Shown piece after piece: positions 46,428 through 54,618 of a stretch of DNA of 64,000 bases. The notes under the pieces were generated by a model. That model worked only from the letters and a program-made list of their open reading frames with translations, was not told the DNA's origin and ran no database searches. This DNA is from Mycobacterium sp. DL592 (lineage in GTDB: Bacteria; Actinomycetota; Actinomycetes; Mycobacteriales; Mycobacteriaceae): NCBI RefSeq assembly GCF_011694515.1, contig NZ_CP050192.1:1449534-1513533 (forward strand). Direction: 5' to 3'. Position 1 is the first letter of the stretch; every line of letters starts with the position of its first letter. Both the position numbers and the translations under genes were made by a program.

Positions 46428-46980
46428 CGGCCGGGGTGACGAGCTCCAGCAGCCAGCCGCCCCACTGTGCGTCGGTGCGTTTGCCCGGCAGCGCCAGCGC
46501 GGTCGAGACCGTCACCAGCAGCCCGGTCGCGAAGAACGTCCGTACGCCCATTGCATCAGTGCCGGTGAGCTCGGTGACCTTGTGCTGCAACGCCATATAC
46601 CGTGCGGCCACATCGTCGCGCACAATCGGGTCACCGGCCGCAGCATACGCGTGCAGCATCACCAGTGCAACGGTTCTGTCGCGCTGCAGCAGGCGACGGT
46701 AGGCATCGCCGAGCGCCACCAGCGTGGGTTCGGGGGTGGCGACGAAGGCCTCGGTCACGCTGTCGAAGACCCACGCCACGACGTCGAGAAACAGCGAGCG
46801 TTTGGAGCCGAACATCTGCACGACGCGGGGATGGGAGACCTCTGCCCGGGCAGCGATCGCTTCTAATCGTGTTCCTGCCAAGCCATTTTCGGCGAACTCC
46901 GCGGCAGCGGCGCCGATGATTTCCTGGCGGCGGATGGCCGCGGGTTTGTGCACCCGGGGTGTCGGCGGTCGCTGGGTCAC
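46411..46980 (-). CDS. TetR-family transcriptional regulator
   Basis: 189 aa from GTG 46980, which overlaps the stop of the NTF2-like gene (GTGA). HTH about residues 20-62 (GTRLEAIAARAEVSHPRVVQMFG). Translationally coupled to the NTF2-like protein; an inverted repeat CTTAC-N6-GTAAG just upstream of that gene is a possible autoregulatory operator. It could also be the regulator of the CGAGAAT sites, one of which is 85 bases away at 47489. Confidence 0.87.
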   Translation of the reverse strand: MTQRPPTPRVHKPAAIRRQEIIGAAAAEFAENGLAGTRLEAIAARAEVSHPRVVQMFGSKRSLFLDVVAWVFDSVTEAFVATPEPTLVALGDAYRRLLQRDRTVALVMLHAYAAAGDPIVRDDVAARYMALQHKVTELTGTDAMGVRTFFATGLLVTVSTALALPGKRTDAQWGGWLLELVTPAVSGRP

Positions 46981-47408
46981 CGATCGGTGTTGCGGATCTG
47001 GCGGTTGACGAGGTCGTTGTCGTAGAGGCACCGGTAGGCGGTGATCAGTCCGTCCTCGCCGAACTCGAGGCGGTCGTCGCCGTGGAATTCGACCACCCGC
47101 CCCGTTCGGGCGAAGGTGCCGGTGAACTTCCACGCCACCAGCACTGCCCGGCGGCGGACGTCGGCGAACAGGCCCTCGAGGCGAAATGTGTTGTCCGGGA
47201 ACGACCGTGCCATCTCGTTGACGAAGGCCCTGATCGGCTCCCGGCCGTGCACGGTCTCACCCAGCGCGGGTTCGTCGTAGACGAGGTCTTCGGCGCACAG
47301 CGCGGCGACCGCGTCACCGTCGTGGTTGTTCCATGCGGTTGCCCAGTGCAGGCAGAACTCCTCGACGGCTTTGGGGTCTGTGATCGCGGCGGGGCTGATG
47401 ACTGTCAT
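46977..47408 (-). CDS. NTF2/SnoaL-like protein
   Basis: 143 aa from ATG 47408. The pattern FCLHWATAWNNHDGDAVAALCAEDLVYDEPALGE is the start of a SnoaL/NTF2-like cone-shaped fold used by ketosteroid isomerase-like and polyketide cyclase-like enzymes; FTGTFARTGRVVEFHGDDRLEF is its beta sheet. Either a small enzyme acting on a polycyclic ketone or a ligand-binding protein. First gene of a two-gene unit with TetR. Confidence 0.82.
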   Translation of the reverse strand: MTVISPAAITDPKAVEEFCLHWATAWNNHDGDAVAALCAEDLVYDEPALGETVHGREPIRAFVNEMARSFPDNTFRLEGLFADVRRRAVLVAWKFTGTFARTGRVVEFHGDDRLEFGEDGLITAYRCLYDNDLVNRQIRNTDR

Positions 47409-47417
47409 GGCGGCCAA

Positions 47418-47433
47418 CTTACTGGTTTGTAAG
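47418..47433. promoter_or_regulatory. Inverted repeat upstream of the NTF2-TetR unit
   Basis: CTTAC-TGGTTT-GTAAG, perfect 5-base arms, 10 bases before the NTF2-like start. Probable operator for the coupled TetR. Confidence 0.45.
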
Positions 47434-47488
47434 AAAATGCGCAACGGTGCGAGAGCGGAAGAGGGAACGTATTGCCTTGGCGCGGTTG

Positions 47489-47505
47489 TGAGAATATGAT
47501 TCTCG
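47489..47505 (+). promoter_or_regulatory. CGAGAAT palindrome, copy 4 (best palindrome)
   Basis: TGAGAATATGATTCTCG: perfect GAGAAT/ATTCTC arms with a 3-base spacer, 22 bases before the amidohydrolase ATG and shared with the divergent NTF2-TetR unit. Confidence 0.65.
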
Positions 47506-47527
47506 CTAACTGCATAAGGAGGATTTC

Positions 47528-48718
47528 ATGGGTCAGCTGTCGCACCGGGTCGACGTCCCGTTTCCGATTTTCGACGCGGACAATCACCTGTACGAGCCGC
47601 CGGAGGCGCTGACGAAGTACCTGCCCAAGGAGTACAAGGACTTCGTCCAGTACGTACAGGTGAACGGCCGCACCAAGATCGCGCTGCGCGGCCAGATCAG
47701 CAACTACATCCCCAACCCGACCTTCGAGGTCGTCGCCCGCCCGGGCGCCTGGGAGGAGTACTTCAAGTACGGCAACCCCGACGGCAAGACCAAGCGGGAG
47801 CTCTTCGGTGAGCCGATGCGTGCGATCCCGGCGTTCTTCGAGCCCGGCCCGCGCCTGGAGGTGATGAACGAGCTGGGGCTGGACCGCACGCTGATGTTCC
47901 CGACCCTGGCCAGCCTGATCGAGGAGCGGCTGCGCGACGATCCGGTCGCCATCCACGTCCTGGTCCACTCGCTCAACCAGTGGCTCGACGAGGTGTGGGG
48001 CTTCAACTACCAGAACCGCATCTTCACCACTCCGGTGATCACCCTGCCCATCGTGGAGAAGGCGATCGAGGAGCTGGAGTGGGCGGTCAAACGTGGCGCC
48101 CGCTGCATCCTGGTGCGCCCGGCGCCGGTGCCCGGCTTCCGCGGCCCGCGGTCCTTCGCGCTGCCGGAGTTTGATCCGTTCTGGGAGCGGGTCGTGGAGT
48201 ACGACCTGCTGGTCGGCATGCACTCCAGTGACAGCGGCTACTCGCGCTACACCTCCGAATGGGACGGTGCCAGCGCCGAGATGCTGCCGTTCCAGACCAA
48301 CGCGATGGGCATCCTCAACGAGTGGCGCCCGATCCAGGACTCGGTGGGCTCCTGGGTAATCCACGGTGCGCTGTACCGCCACCCGAAGCTGAAGGTCGCG
48401 ATTGTCGAGGCCGGCTCGAAGTGGATGACCCCGCTGCTCGACGGCCTGGCCGAGGTCTTCCGCAAGGCCCCCGAAGCCTTCCCGAGCGACCCGGTCGAGA
48501 TGGTCAAGAGCCGCATCCACGTCAGCCCGTTCTTCGAGGACGGCATCGACGATCTGGTGAACCTGGTCGGTGTCGAGCAGGTGCTCTACGGTTCGGACTG
48601 GCCGCACCCCGAAGGCCTGGCCGAGCCCACCTACTACGTCGAGGCGCTCTCGCACCTCAAGGCCGAGGACCAGGCCAAGATCATGGGCGGCAACCTGAGC
48701 CGCCTCATCACGGTGTGA
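47528..48718 (+). CDS. Amidohydrolase-family (ACMSD-like) hydrolase
   Basis: 396 aa, ATG 47528 with AAGGAGGA 6 bases ahead, one of the strongest Shine-Dalgarno sites in the window. Metal site FDADNHLYEPP; late active-site LYGSDWPHPEG. Same family as 39523. Probably decarboxylates or hydrolyses a ring-cleavage acid in a steroid-like pathway. Overlaps the acyl-CoA synthetase by 4 bases (GTGA), so the two work together. Confidence 0.88.
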   Translation: MGQLSHRVDVPFPIFDADNHLYEPPEALTKYLPKEYKDFVQYVQVNGRTKIALRGQISNYIPNPTFEVVARPGAWEEYFKYGNPDGKTKRELFGEPMRAIPAFFEPGPRLEVMNELGLDRTLMFPTLASLIEERLRDDPVAIHVLVHSLNQWLDEVWGFNYQNRIFTTPVITLPIVEKAIEELEWAVKRGARCILVRPAPVPGFRGPRSFALPEFDPFWERVVEYDLLVGMHSSDSGYSRYTSEWDGASAEMLPFQTNAMGILNEWRPIQDSVGSWVIHGALYRHPKLKVAIVEAGSKWMTPLLDGLAEVFRKAPEAFPSDPVEMVKSRIHVSPFFEDGIDDLVNLVGVEQVLYGSDWPHPEGLAEPTYYVEALSHLKAEDQAKIMGGNLSRLITV

Positions 48719-50163
48719 CCTTCTCGGATCAGCATCCGCGGACCATCCCCGAGATGGTCGCCAGCGCAGCGGACCGGTTCGGCGACAGTGAAGCTGTCGT
48801 CGACGGTCCGCTGCGTCTTACGTTCGCCGAGGTCGCCCACCGGGTCCGGTGCGCGGCAGGCGCATTCGCCAACGCCGGTGTCGACAAGGGCGACCGCGTC
48901 GCGATCTGGGCACCCAACTCGGCGCACTGGATGATCGCCGCGTTCGGCGCCCTCACCGCGGGGGCCGTCGTGGTTCCGGTGAGCACCCGGTACAAGACCG
49001 CCGAGGCCGCCGACATCATCACCCGCAGCGGCGCCAAGGTCGTCCTCGTCGAGAAGGGTTTCCTGGAGCAGGAATTCACCGCGCCGCCGGGTGTACCCAC
49101 CTTTGATCTGACCTCGGGATTCCTCGAGGACGGCGCGCCGGTGCAGCGGGCCGTCCGCGGCACTGACATCGCCGACATCATCTACACCTCCGGGACCACG
49201 GGGCGGCCCAAGGGCGTGATGATGAACCACCAGCAGAACCTGCGGATGTACTCCGAATGGTGCGACCTGGCCGACCTGCGCCGCGGCGACCGCTACCTGA
49301 TCGTCAACCCGTTCTTCCACACCTTCGGCTACAAGGCGGGCTGCCTGGCGTCGTTCATCCGGGGCGCGACCATGCTCCCGGTTGCGGTCTTCGACATCGA
49401 CCGGGTGGTCGAACTCATTGCCGCCGAACGCATCACGATGCTGCCCGGCCCGCCGACGCTGTACCACTCCCTGCTCGCGGTCGAGGACAAGAGCAAGCTG
49501 GCCACCCTGCGCGCCGGCGTCACCGGTGCGGCCGACATCCCAGTCGAACTCATCCGCCGAGTCCACGAGGAGCTTCCGTTCCAGACGCTGGCCACCGGCT
49601 ACGGTCTGACCGAGGCCGGAACGGCGACGATGTCGCGGCCCGGTGACTCGTTCGACGACATCGCCACCACCGCGGGCCTGCCCGTCGCCGACGTCGAGGT
49701 GCGGCTGGCGCACGACGCCGAGGTGCTGGTGCGCGGATACAGCGTGATGCAGGGCTACTTCGACGACCCGGCGGCCACCGCCGAGGCTATCGACAGCGAG
49801 GGCTGGCTGCACACCGGCGATCTGGGGTGCTTCACCGACAGCGGGCGGCTGCGCATCGTCGGCCGCAAGAAGGACATGTTCATCGTCGGCGGCTTCAACG
49901 CTTACCCCGCCGAGATCGAGGGCTTCCTGATGGAACACCCGGCGGTCGCGCAGGCGGCGGTCATCGGTGTGCCCGACGAGCGTCTGGGGCAGGTCGGCAA
50001 GGCGTTCGTCGTGCCCAAACGCGGTGCGGACGTGTCGGCGGACGGCCTCATCTCCTGGAGCCGCGACCGGATGGCCGGGTTCAAGGTGCCCAGGACGGTT
50101 GAGTTTCTGGAGGCTCTTCCGCTCAATGCGACCGGCAAGGTTATGAAAGACCACCTGCGCTGA
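48715..50163 (+). CDS. FadD3-like acyl-CoA synthetase
   Basis: 482 aa from GTG 48715. ANL motifs: IIYTSGTTGRPKGV, NPFFHTFGYKAG, ATGYGLTEAGT, LHTGDLG, GRKKDMFIVGGFNAYPAEIEG and LNATGKVMK (catalytic Lys). The overall sequence recalls FadD3, the mycobacterial ligase that adds CoA to the steroid C/D-ring propionate (HIP); the NPFFHxFGYKAG segment is shared. Co-translated with the amidohydrolase. Substrate assignment is inference. Confidence 0.88.
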   Translation: MTFSDQHPRTIPEMVASAADRFGDSEAVVDGPLRLTFAEVAHRVRCAAGAFANAGVDKGDRVAIWAPNSAHWMIAAFGALTAGAVVVPVSTRYKTAEAADIITRSGAKVVLVEKGFLEQEFTAPPGVPTFDLTSGFLEDGAPVQRAVRGTDIADIIYTSGTTGRPKGVMMNHQQNLRMYSEWCDLADLRRGDRYLIVNPFFHTFGYKAGCLASFIRGATMLPVAVFDIDRVVELIAAERITMLPGPPTLYHSLLAVEDKSKLATLRAGVTGAADIPVELIRRVHEELPFQTLATGYGLTEAGTATMSRPGDSFDDIATTAGLPVADVEVRLAHDAEVLVRGYSVMQGYFDDPAATAEAIDSEGWLHTGDLGCFTDSGRLRIVGRKKDMFIVGGFNAYPAEIEGFLMEHPAVAQAAVIGVPDERLGQVGKAFVVPKRGADVSADGLISWSRDRMAGFKVPRTVEFLEALPLNATGKVMKDHLR

Positions 50164-50415
50164 GGCCATGAAAGCCCTGTTCTCCCACGTCGCGGTGCTT
50201 GTGGCTGACCACCCTGGTATAGCATGATTTCCGCCCAGTGATAATGTCATTCTCGCACTTGGTGCGGTACTCGCGCCAGCGCCGGTCTCGGCCGCCTCGT
50301 CGCTCTCGCGGCGGATCGCCGACAATGAGCGGCGGTCGGCGGCCAGCGCTCAGCGAGCGCCCGTACGCTGGCTGGATGCTTGGTCCAGGGAGGAGTTCGG
50401 ACATGTGTAGGTGGT
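50164..50415. other. 252-base intergenic region with a CGAGAAT site
   Basis: No gene is seen. It contains the palindrome copy at 50239-50255 and otherwise GC-rich sequence (CGCCTCGTCGCTCTCGCGGC and similar) with no recognisable RNA. It should hold the promoter of the two Mce-associated genes. Confidence 0.5.
50239..50255 (-). promoter_or_regulatory. CGAGAAT palindrome, copy 5
   Basis: On the minus strand CGAGAATGACATTATCA, identical at 15 of 17 positions to copy 2 (17369). The nearest downstream gene is the Mce-associated membrane gene at 50416, 160 bases away. Confidence 0.55.
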
Positions 50416-51144
50416 ATGGCGTCTGACGTGAACAGCAAAGGTGCTGCGGTAGACGGAGACGATGCCGTCTCCGAGGTCATGGCGCAGCTGGCTGAGGCTG
50501 AAGCGGCCGAGGCGCAGGCGCGCGCCGAGGCGGCCCGGGCGAAGGCGACGGCCGCGCGGCTGCGTGGCGCATCCGACACCGCCGAGGCCGATACCGACGG
50601 GGCCGAGACCCACGACGTCGAGCCTGACGATGCCGAGCCTGGCCGGCCCTGGTGGTCGCGGCTGCCGTGGTCCAAGATCGTGGCGGGCCTGGTCGTGCTG
50701 GGTATCTGTGCCCTGCTGGCGCTGACCGGGCTGATGATCTGGCAACACCAGCGGGTCGAGGCCCAGCGAGCCCACCGCGCCGCGATCGTCACCGCGGCCA
50801 AAGACGGTGTGACCGCGTTGCTGTCGATCGACTACACCCACGCCAAGGCCGACGTGCAGCGGGTGATCGACTTGTCGACGGGCTCGTTCAAGGACGACTT
50901 CACCAAGGGCGCAGACGATTTCGTCAAGACCGCCGAGCAGTCCAAGGCGGTGACGGTCGGCTCGATCAACGCCGCCGCGCTGGAGGGCGACACCGGTGAT
51001 TCGTGGGTGGTCCTGCTTGCGGCGTCGTCGCAGGTGACCAATGCCAATGGGGCTAAACAGGATCCGCGGGCGTGGCGGATGAGTGTGACGGTGACACGTG
51101 ACGGGGACAAACTGAAGATGTCGAATGTGGAGTTCGTGCCATGA
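50416..51144 (+). CDS. Mce-associated membrane protein (Mam type)
   Basis: 242 aa from ATG 50416 (GTAGGTGGT before); the frame opens at 50380. Charged Ala/Glu-rich coiled coil (about residues 25-60), acidic linker, one membrane helix (about residues 85-107) and an extracytoplasmic domain ending KLKMSNVEFVP. Near-identical design to the protein at 8445. Its presence here, 40 kb from the mce operon and beside catabolic genes with the same operator, links transport and catabolism. Confidence 0.85.
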   Translation: MASDVNSKGAAVDGDDAVSEVMAQLAEAEAAEAQARAEAARAKATAARLRGASDTAEADTDGAETHDVEPDDAEPGRPWWSRLPWSKIVAGLVVLGICALLALTGLMIWQHQRVEAQRAHRAAIVTAAKDGVTALLSIDYTHAKADVQRVIDLSTGSFKDDFTKGADDFVKTAEQSKAVTVGSINAAALEGDTGDSWVVLLAASSQVTNANGAKQDPRAWRMSVTVTRDGDKLKMSNVEFVP

Positions 51145-51788
51145 GCAGTGCCGACGAAGAGACCAAGACCGAGTCAGTGGAGGACTCCGACAAGACAGAG
51201 TCTGTCGAGGAGACTGATACCACGGGCACCGAGGCTGAAGCCACCCAAGCCGACACCGCCGAGGAGCCCACTCCCGGTGCGTTGGGCCGCGCGGCCGGTG
51301 GGCTTCGGCGGCGGTGGGTAGCAGCGTTGCTCGCCGTGCTGCTGGTCGCCTCGGCCGGTGCGGCCGGAGGGGTCTATTGGTGGATGTACCGCCCGGATCA
51401 GCAGACCGGTGCCAAGGCCCAGCAGCAGGTCACCGACGCCGCCCGCGAGGGCACGGTCGCCCTGCTGTCCTACGCGCCGGACACGTTGGACAAGGACCTG
51501 TCCAACGCCAAGTCGCACCTGACCGGTGAGTTCCTGAAGTACTACAGCCAGTTCACCGACCAGATCGTGGCGCCGGCCGCCAAACAGAAGGGCGTCAAGA
51601 CCGAGGCGACCGTCGCGCGTGCCGCTGTCTCGCAGATGGAGCCGAGCCGGGCGGTGGTGCTGGTGTTCGTCAACCAGGTGACCACCAGCAAGGACCGGCC
51701 CGACCCCGCGCTGGCCACCAGCAGCGTGCTGGTGACCCTGGTCAAGGACCAGGACCGCTGGAAGATCTCGGAGTTCAACCCTGTCTAG
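51141..51788 (+). CDS. Mce-associated membrane protein (second of pair)
   Basis: 215 aa, ATG overlapping the previous stop (ATGA). Acidic Thr/Glu/Asp-rich N-terminal region of about 50 residues, membrane segment about residues 60-82 (WVAALLAVLLVASAGAAGGV), then a domain with SYAPDTLDKDL and a WKISEFNPV end typical of Mam proteins. Probably forms a complex with its neighbour. Confidence 0.85.
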   Translation: MSSADEETKTESVEDSDKTESVEETDTTGTEAEATQADTAEEPTPGALGRAAGGLRRRWVAALLAVLLVASAGAAGGVYWWMYRPDQQTGAKAQQQVTDAAREGTVALLSYAPDTLDKDLSNAKSHLTGEFLKYYSQFTDQIVAPAAKQKGVKTEATVARAAVSQMEPSRAVVLVFVNQVTTSKDRPDPALATSSVLVTLVKDQDRWKISEFNPV

Positions 51789-51815
51789 GCATCTGGCGCC
51801 ACGAGGAGTGAATCG

Positions 51816-53306
51816 ATGAGCGTTGCACTGCTGTTGGAGATGGCGGCCTCGGACGCCGACCGCATCGGTGTGGTCTCCGACGACCAGCGGCTGACCGTCG
51901 GCGAGCTGAACGCGCTAGCCGACGGCGGTGCCGGGGTCATCGCGGCATCCGGTGCGGACAGCATCGTCTACGTGGGCACCGGCGGGGTGATGCTGCCGTT
52001 GCTCATTTTCGCCTCGGCGCGCGCCGCACGTCCGTTCACCCCGCTCAACTATCGCCTCTCCGGTGAGGCGCTGGCCGAGCTGATCGACCGGCTCCCGCAG
52101 CCGCTGGTGGTGTTCGACGCCGAATACGCCGACGTGGTAGCCGGTTTGGGGGCCAGCCGGATCGAGTCCCAGGAGTTCGTCGCCGCCGCTGCGCAAGCCG
52201 AGCCGGTCGCCGAGTTCCCTGACCCCGACGATGTCGCCGTCGTGCTCTTCACGTCGGGCACCACATCGCGGCCCAAAGCCGTTGAGCTGTCCCACAACAA
52301 CCTCACCAGCTACGTGACGGGTACCGTCGAGTTCGCCTCGGCGGAGCCCGGCGACGCCGCCCTGATCTGCGTGCCGCCCTACCACATCGCCGGGGTCGGA
52401 GCCGCGCTGTCCAATCTCTACGCCGGCCGAAAGATGGTGTATCTGCGCAAGTTCGACGCCACGGAGTGGATCCGGCTGGCCTCGTCCGAAGCGGTCACCA
52501 GCGCGACCGTCGTCCCCACCATGCTGGACCGGATCATCAGTCAGCTGGAATCAGATCCCACCCCGCTGCCCGCGTTGCGGACGCTGGCCTACGGTGGATC
52601 CAAGGTGGGCCTTCCGCTGGTGCGCAAAGCCCTCGAACTGCTGCCCGAAGTCGGCTTCGTCAATGCCTACGGCCTGACCGAAACCAGTTCCACCATCGCG
52701 GTTCTCACACCCGATGACCACCGCGCGGCGCACACGGCCGCCGACGAATCCGCCCGGAAGCGGCTGGGCTCGGTCGGACAACCGGTGCCGGGCATCGAAG
52801 TGCAGATTCGCGCCGAGGACGGCACCGTGCTGGGCCCCGAGGAAGTCGGGGAGCTGTTCGTGCGCGGTGAGCAGGTGTCGGGCAAGTACGCCGAAATCGG
52901 GTCCGTCCTCGACGAACACGGCTGGTTTCCCACCAAGGACGTCGCCTACCTCGACGCCGAGGGATACCTCTTCATCGGTGGGCGCTCCGATGACACCATC
53001 ATCCGCGGCGGGGAGAACATCGCCCCCGCCGAGATCGAGGACGTCCTCGTCGAGCATCCCCATGTCCACGACGTCGCCGTCGTCGGCGTCGAGGACGCCG
53101 AATGGGGCCAGATCATGGTCGCCGTCGTGGTGCCCGTCACCGACATCGCGCCGGATCCCGAGGAATTGCGCGCCCACGTGCGTGCGCATCTGCGGGGCTC
53201 GCGCACGCCGGACCGGGTGGTGTTCCGCCACGAACTGCCCACCACGCCGACCGGCAAGGTGCTGCGCCGGCAGCTGGCCGACGAACTCAAGACGCCCACC
53301 ACCTAG
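51816..53306 (+). CDS. Acyl-CoA synthetase (AMP-forming, FadD type)
   Basis: 496 aa, ATG 51816 with GAGGAG-type sequence ahead. Motifs: VVLFTSGTTSRPKAV, NAYGLTETSS, WFPTKDVAYL (the usual GD is KD here), GRSDDTIIRGGENIAPAEIE and TPTGKVLRRQL. CoA ligase of unknown acid. Followed by two small conserved proteins that probably belong to the same unit. Confidence 0.9.
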   Translation: MSVALLLEMAASDADRIGVVSDDQRLTVGELNALADGGAGVIAASGADSIVYVGTGGVMLPLLIFASARAARPFTPLNYRLSGEALAELIDRLPQPLVVFDAEYADVVAGLGASRIESQEFVAAAAQAEPVAEFPDPDDVAVVLFTSGTTSRPKAVELSHNNLTSYVTGTVEFASAEPGDAALICVPPYHIAGVGAALSNLYAGRKMVYLRKFDATEWIRLASSEAVTSATVVPTMLDRIISQLESDPTPLPALRTLAYGGSKVGLPLVRKALELLPEVGFVNAYGLTETSSTIAVLTPDDHRAAHTAADESARKRLGSVGQPVPGIEVQIRAEDGTVLGPEEVGELFVRGEQVSGKYAEIGSVLDEHGWFPTKDVAYLDAEGYLFIGGRSDDTIIRGGENIAPAEIEDVLVEHPHVHDVAVVGVEDAEWGQIMVAVVVPVTDIAPDPEELRAHVRAHLRGSRTPDRVVFRHELPTTPTGKVLRRQLADELKTPTT

Positions 53307-53324
53307 ATCTCAGGGAGGACAACC

Positions 53325-53627
53325 ATGATCAAGACCGGTACCCGGCTGCAAAGCCAGGTCTGTGACACCCAGGTGATCGTCGTGCGCTCGTCGGAGAGCC
53401 TCGACGACCTGCGGGCCGGCGGGGTGGCGATGATCCCGCTCGACGCCGAGAAGGCCGCCGACGCCAGCCTGGACCCGGACTTCGCCGGCGGCGCGGTGAT
53501 GGGAAAGCGCTACGTCGACGACAGCGGCGCCGAAGTGCTGGTCACCAAGGCCGGCGCGGGCACCCTGTCGGTGGGCACCACGCCGCTGGAGCAGAAGACC
53601 GCCAAACCCCTGCCGGCCAGCGACTAG
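53325..53627 (+). CDS. Conserved small protein of unknown function
   Basis: 100 aa, ATG preceded by GGGAGGACAACC. Begins MIKTGTRLQSQVCDTQVIVVR and contains DFAGGAVMGKRYVDDSG and LVTKAGAGTLSVGTTPL. No signal peptide or membrane segment; a single Cys. I recall similar proteins beside mycobacterial acyl-CoA synthetases but know no function. Its position between FadD and the next protein suggests a shared role. Confidence 0.75.
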   Translation: MIKTGTRLQSQVCDTQVIVVRSSESLDDLRAGGVAMIPLDAEKAADASLDPDFAGGAVMGKRYVDDSGAEVLVTKAGAGTLSVGTTPLEQKTAKPLPASD

Positions 53628-53638
53628 CCCAGGGCGCC

Positions 53639-54277
53639 ATGACTGCCGCGGCGGATGACCAGCAGCACACGCTGGTACTCGCCATGGACTACCGGGTGCC
53701 CGACCCGGACAAGGTGTGGCCGGTGCTGCAGCGCAGCCAGGCCGCGCTCGCCGACCTCGGTGCGCACTACGTACTCGTCTACACCTCCACCCGTGACCCC
53801 GGCCGTGTCATGGTCACCATCTCGCTGCGCAGCAGGGAACCCATCCTCGAGGTCCTGCGGTCCGGACTGTTCCTGAGCTGGTTCGACTCCGTCGGTCTGC
53901 AGGACATCCCGGCCATCTTCGCCGGTGACACCGTCGAGAAGATCGCCGTCAGCGCGACCGACCCGGACACCACCCCCGGGGTCATCATGTCGACGATCGC
54001 CCGCGTCGAGGATGTATCGCAGCTGATCTCACGCATTCGACGTGCGCTTCCCCGATTCGCCGACGCGGGTATCCGCAATCTGCGGGTGTTCGGGGCGTTC
54101 GACGACGAGCACGAGGTGATGATCCTGCAGGAGATCGACTCCGAGCAGGACGCGAGCCGCTGGATCGACCACCCGGATTCGGTCGCGGAATGGATGGCCG
54201 GTGCCGGTGTCGGCGCCTACCCGCCGATCTTCGTCGGTCGCCTCAAGCACATGCTGCGTATCGACGAGAACGCCTGA
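53639..54277 (+). CDS. Two-domain alpha/beta-barrel protein of unknown function
   Basis: 212 aa, ATG 11 bases after the previous stop. Two similar halves, each about 100 residues (TLVLAMDYRVPDPDKVWPVL… and ARVEDVSQLISRIRRALPRF…), with the look of dimeric ferredoxin-like barrels. Such proteins are often mislabelled fatty-acid--CoA ligase in mycobacterial annotation because of their neighbourhood. No catalytic motif is seen. Probably works with the FadD at 51816. Confidence 0.72.
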   Translation: MTAAADDQQHTLVLAMDYRVPDPDKVWPVLQRSQAALADLGAHYVLVYTSTRDPGRVMVTISLRSREPILEVLRSGLFLSWFDSVGLQDIPAIFAGDTVEKIAVSATDPDTTPGVIMSTIARVEDVSQLISRIRRALPRFADAGIRNLRVFGAFDDEHEVMILQEIDSEQDASRWIDHPDSVAEWMAGAGVGAYPPIFVGRLKHMLRIDENA

Positions 54278-54286
54278 GCGGCAGCC

Positions 54287-54490
54287 ATGTTCGTTTGTCT
54301 GTGCAAAGGTGTCACCAGCCAGACAGTCGCTGACATCGTCGCTGCGGGGGCGACCACCACCAAACAGGTGGCCAAAGCGTGCGGCGCCGGAACCGAATGC
54401 GGGCGCTGCAAACACACCATTCGCGCCATCATCGAGGCCGCCGGGCCGCCGGAGCCCAAGCGCCGCAGGGGCTTCCTGCACAGGGGATGA
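54287..54490 (+). CDS. bfd: Bfd-type [2Fe-2S] bacterioferritin-associated ferredoxin
   Basis: 67 aa. Cys4, Cys6, Cys38 and Cys41 (CLC…TECGRC) form the Bfd_2Fe-2S site. Bfd normally donates electrons to release iron from bacterioferritin, but no bfr gene is present in the window. A basic C-terminal tail (KRRRGFLHRG). Placed between the FadD group and the dormancy island, 10 bases after the preceding gene. Confidence 0.9.
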   Translation: MFVCLCKGVTSQTVADIVAAGATTTKQVAKACGAGTECGRCKHTIRAIIEAAGPPEPKRRRGFLHRG

Positions 54491-54535
54491 CGATGGGCCC
54501 GCTCGGCCGAAGAACGGCTGCACAAGTCCCCGCAG

Positions 54536-54555
54536 CAAGGGACTAACGTCTCTGG
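54536..54555 (+). promoter_or_regulatory. DosR box upstream of the nitroreductase
   Basis: CAAGGGACTAACGTCTCTGG matches the DosR core GGGACTWWAGTCCC at 12 of 14 positions. It ends 63 bases before the ATG at 54619. An AGTCCC at 54525-54530 forms an additional inverted half-site with its GGGACT. Confidence 0.75.
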
Positions 54556-54618
54556 TCTCGTCGGCGCGGTCTGGGCGACTCTGGGAGGAGAGATCGACCA
54601 GAGAAGGCGGCGAGAACC

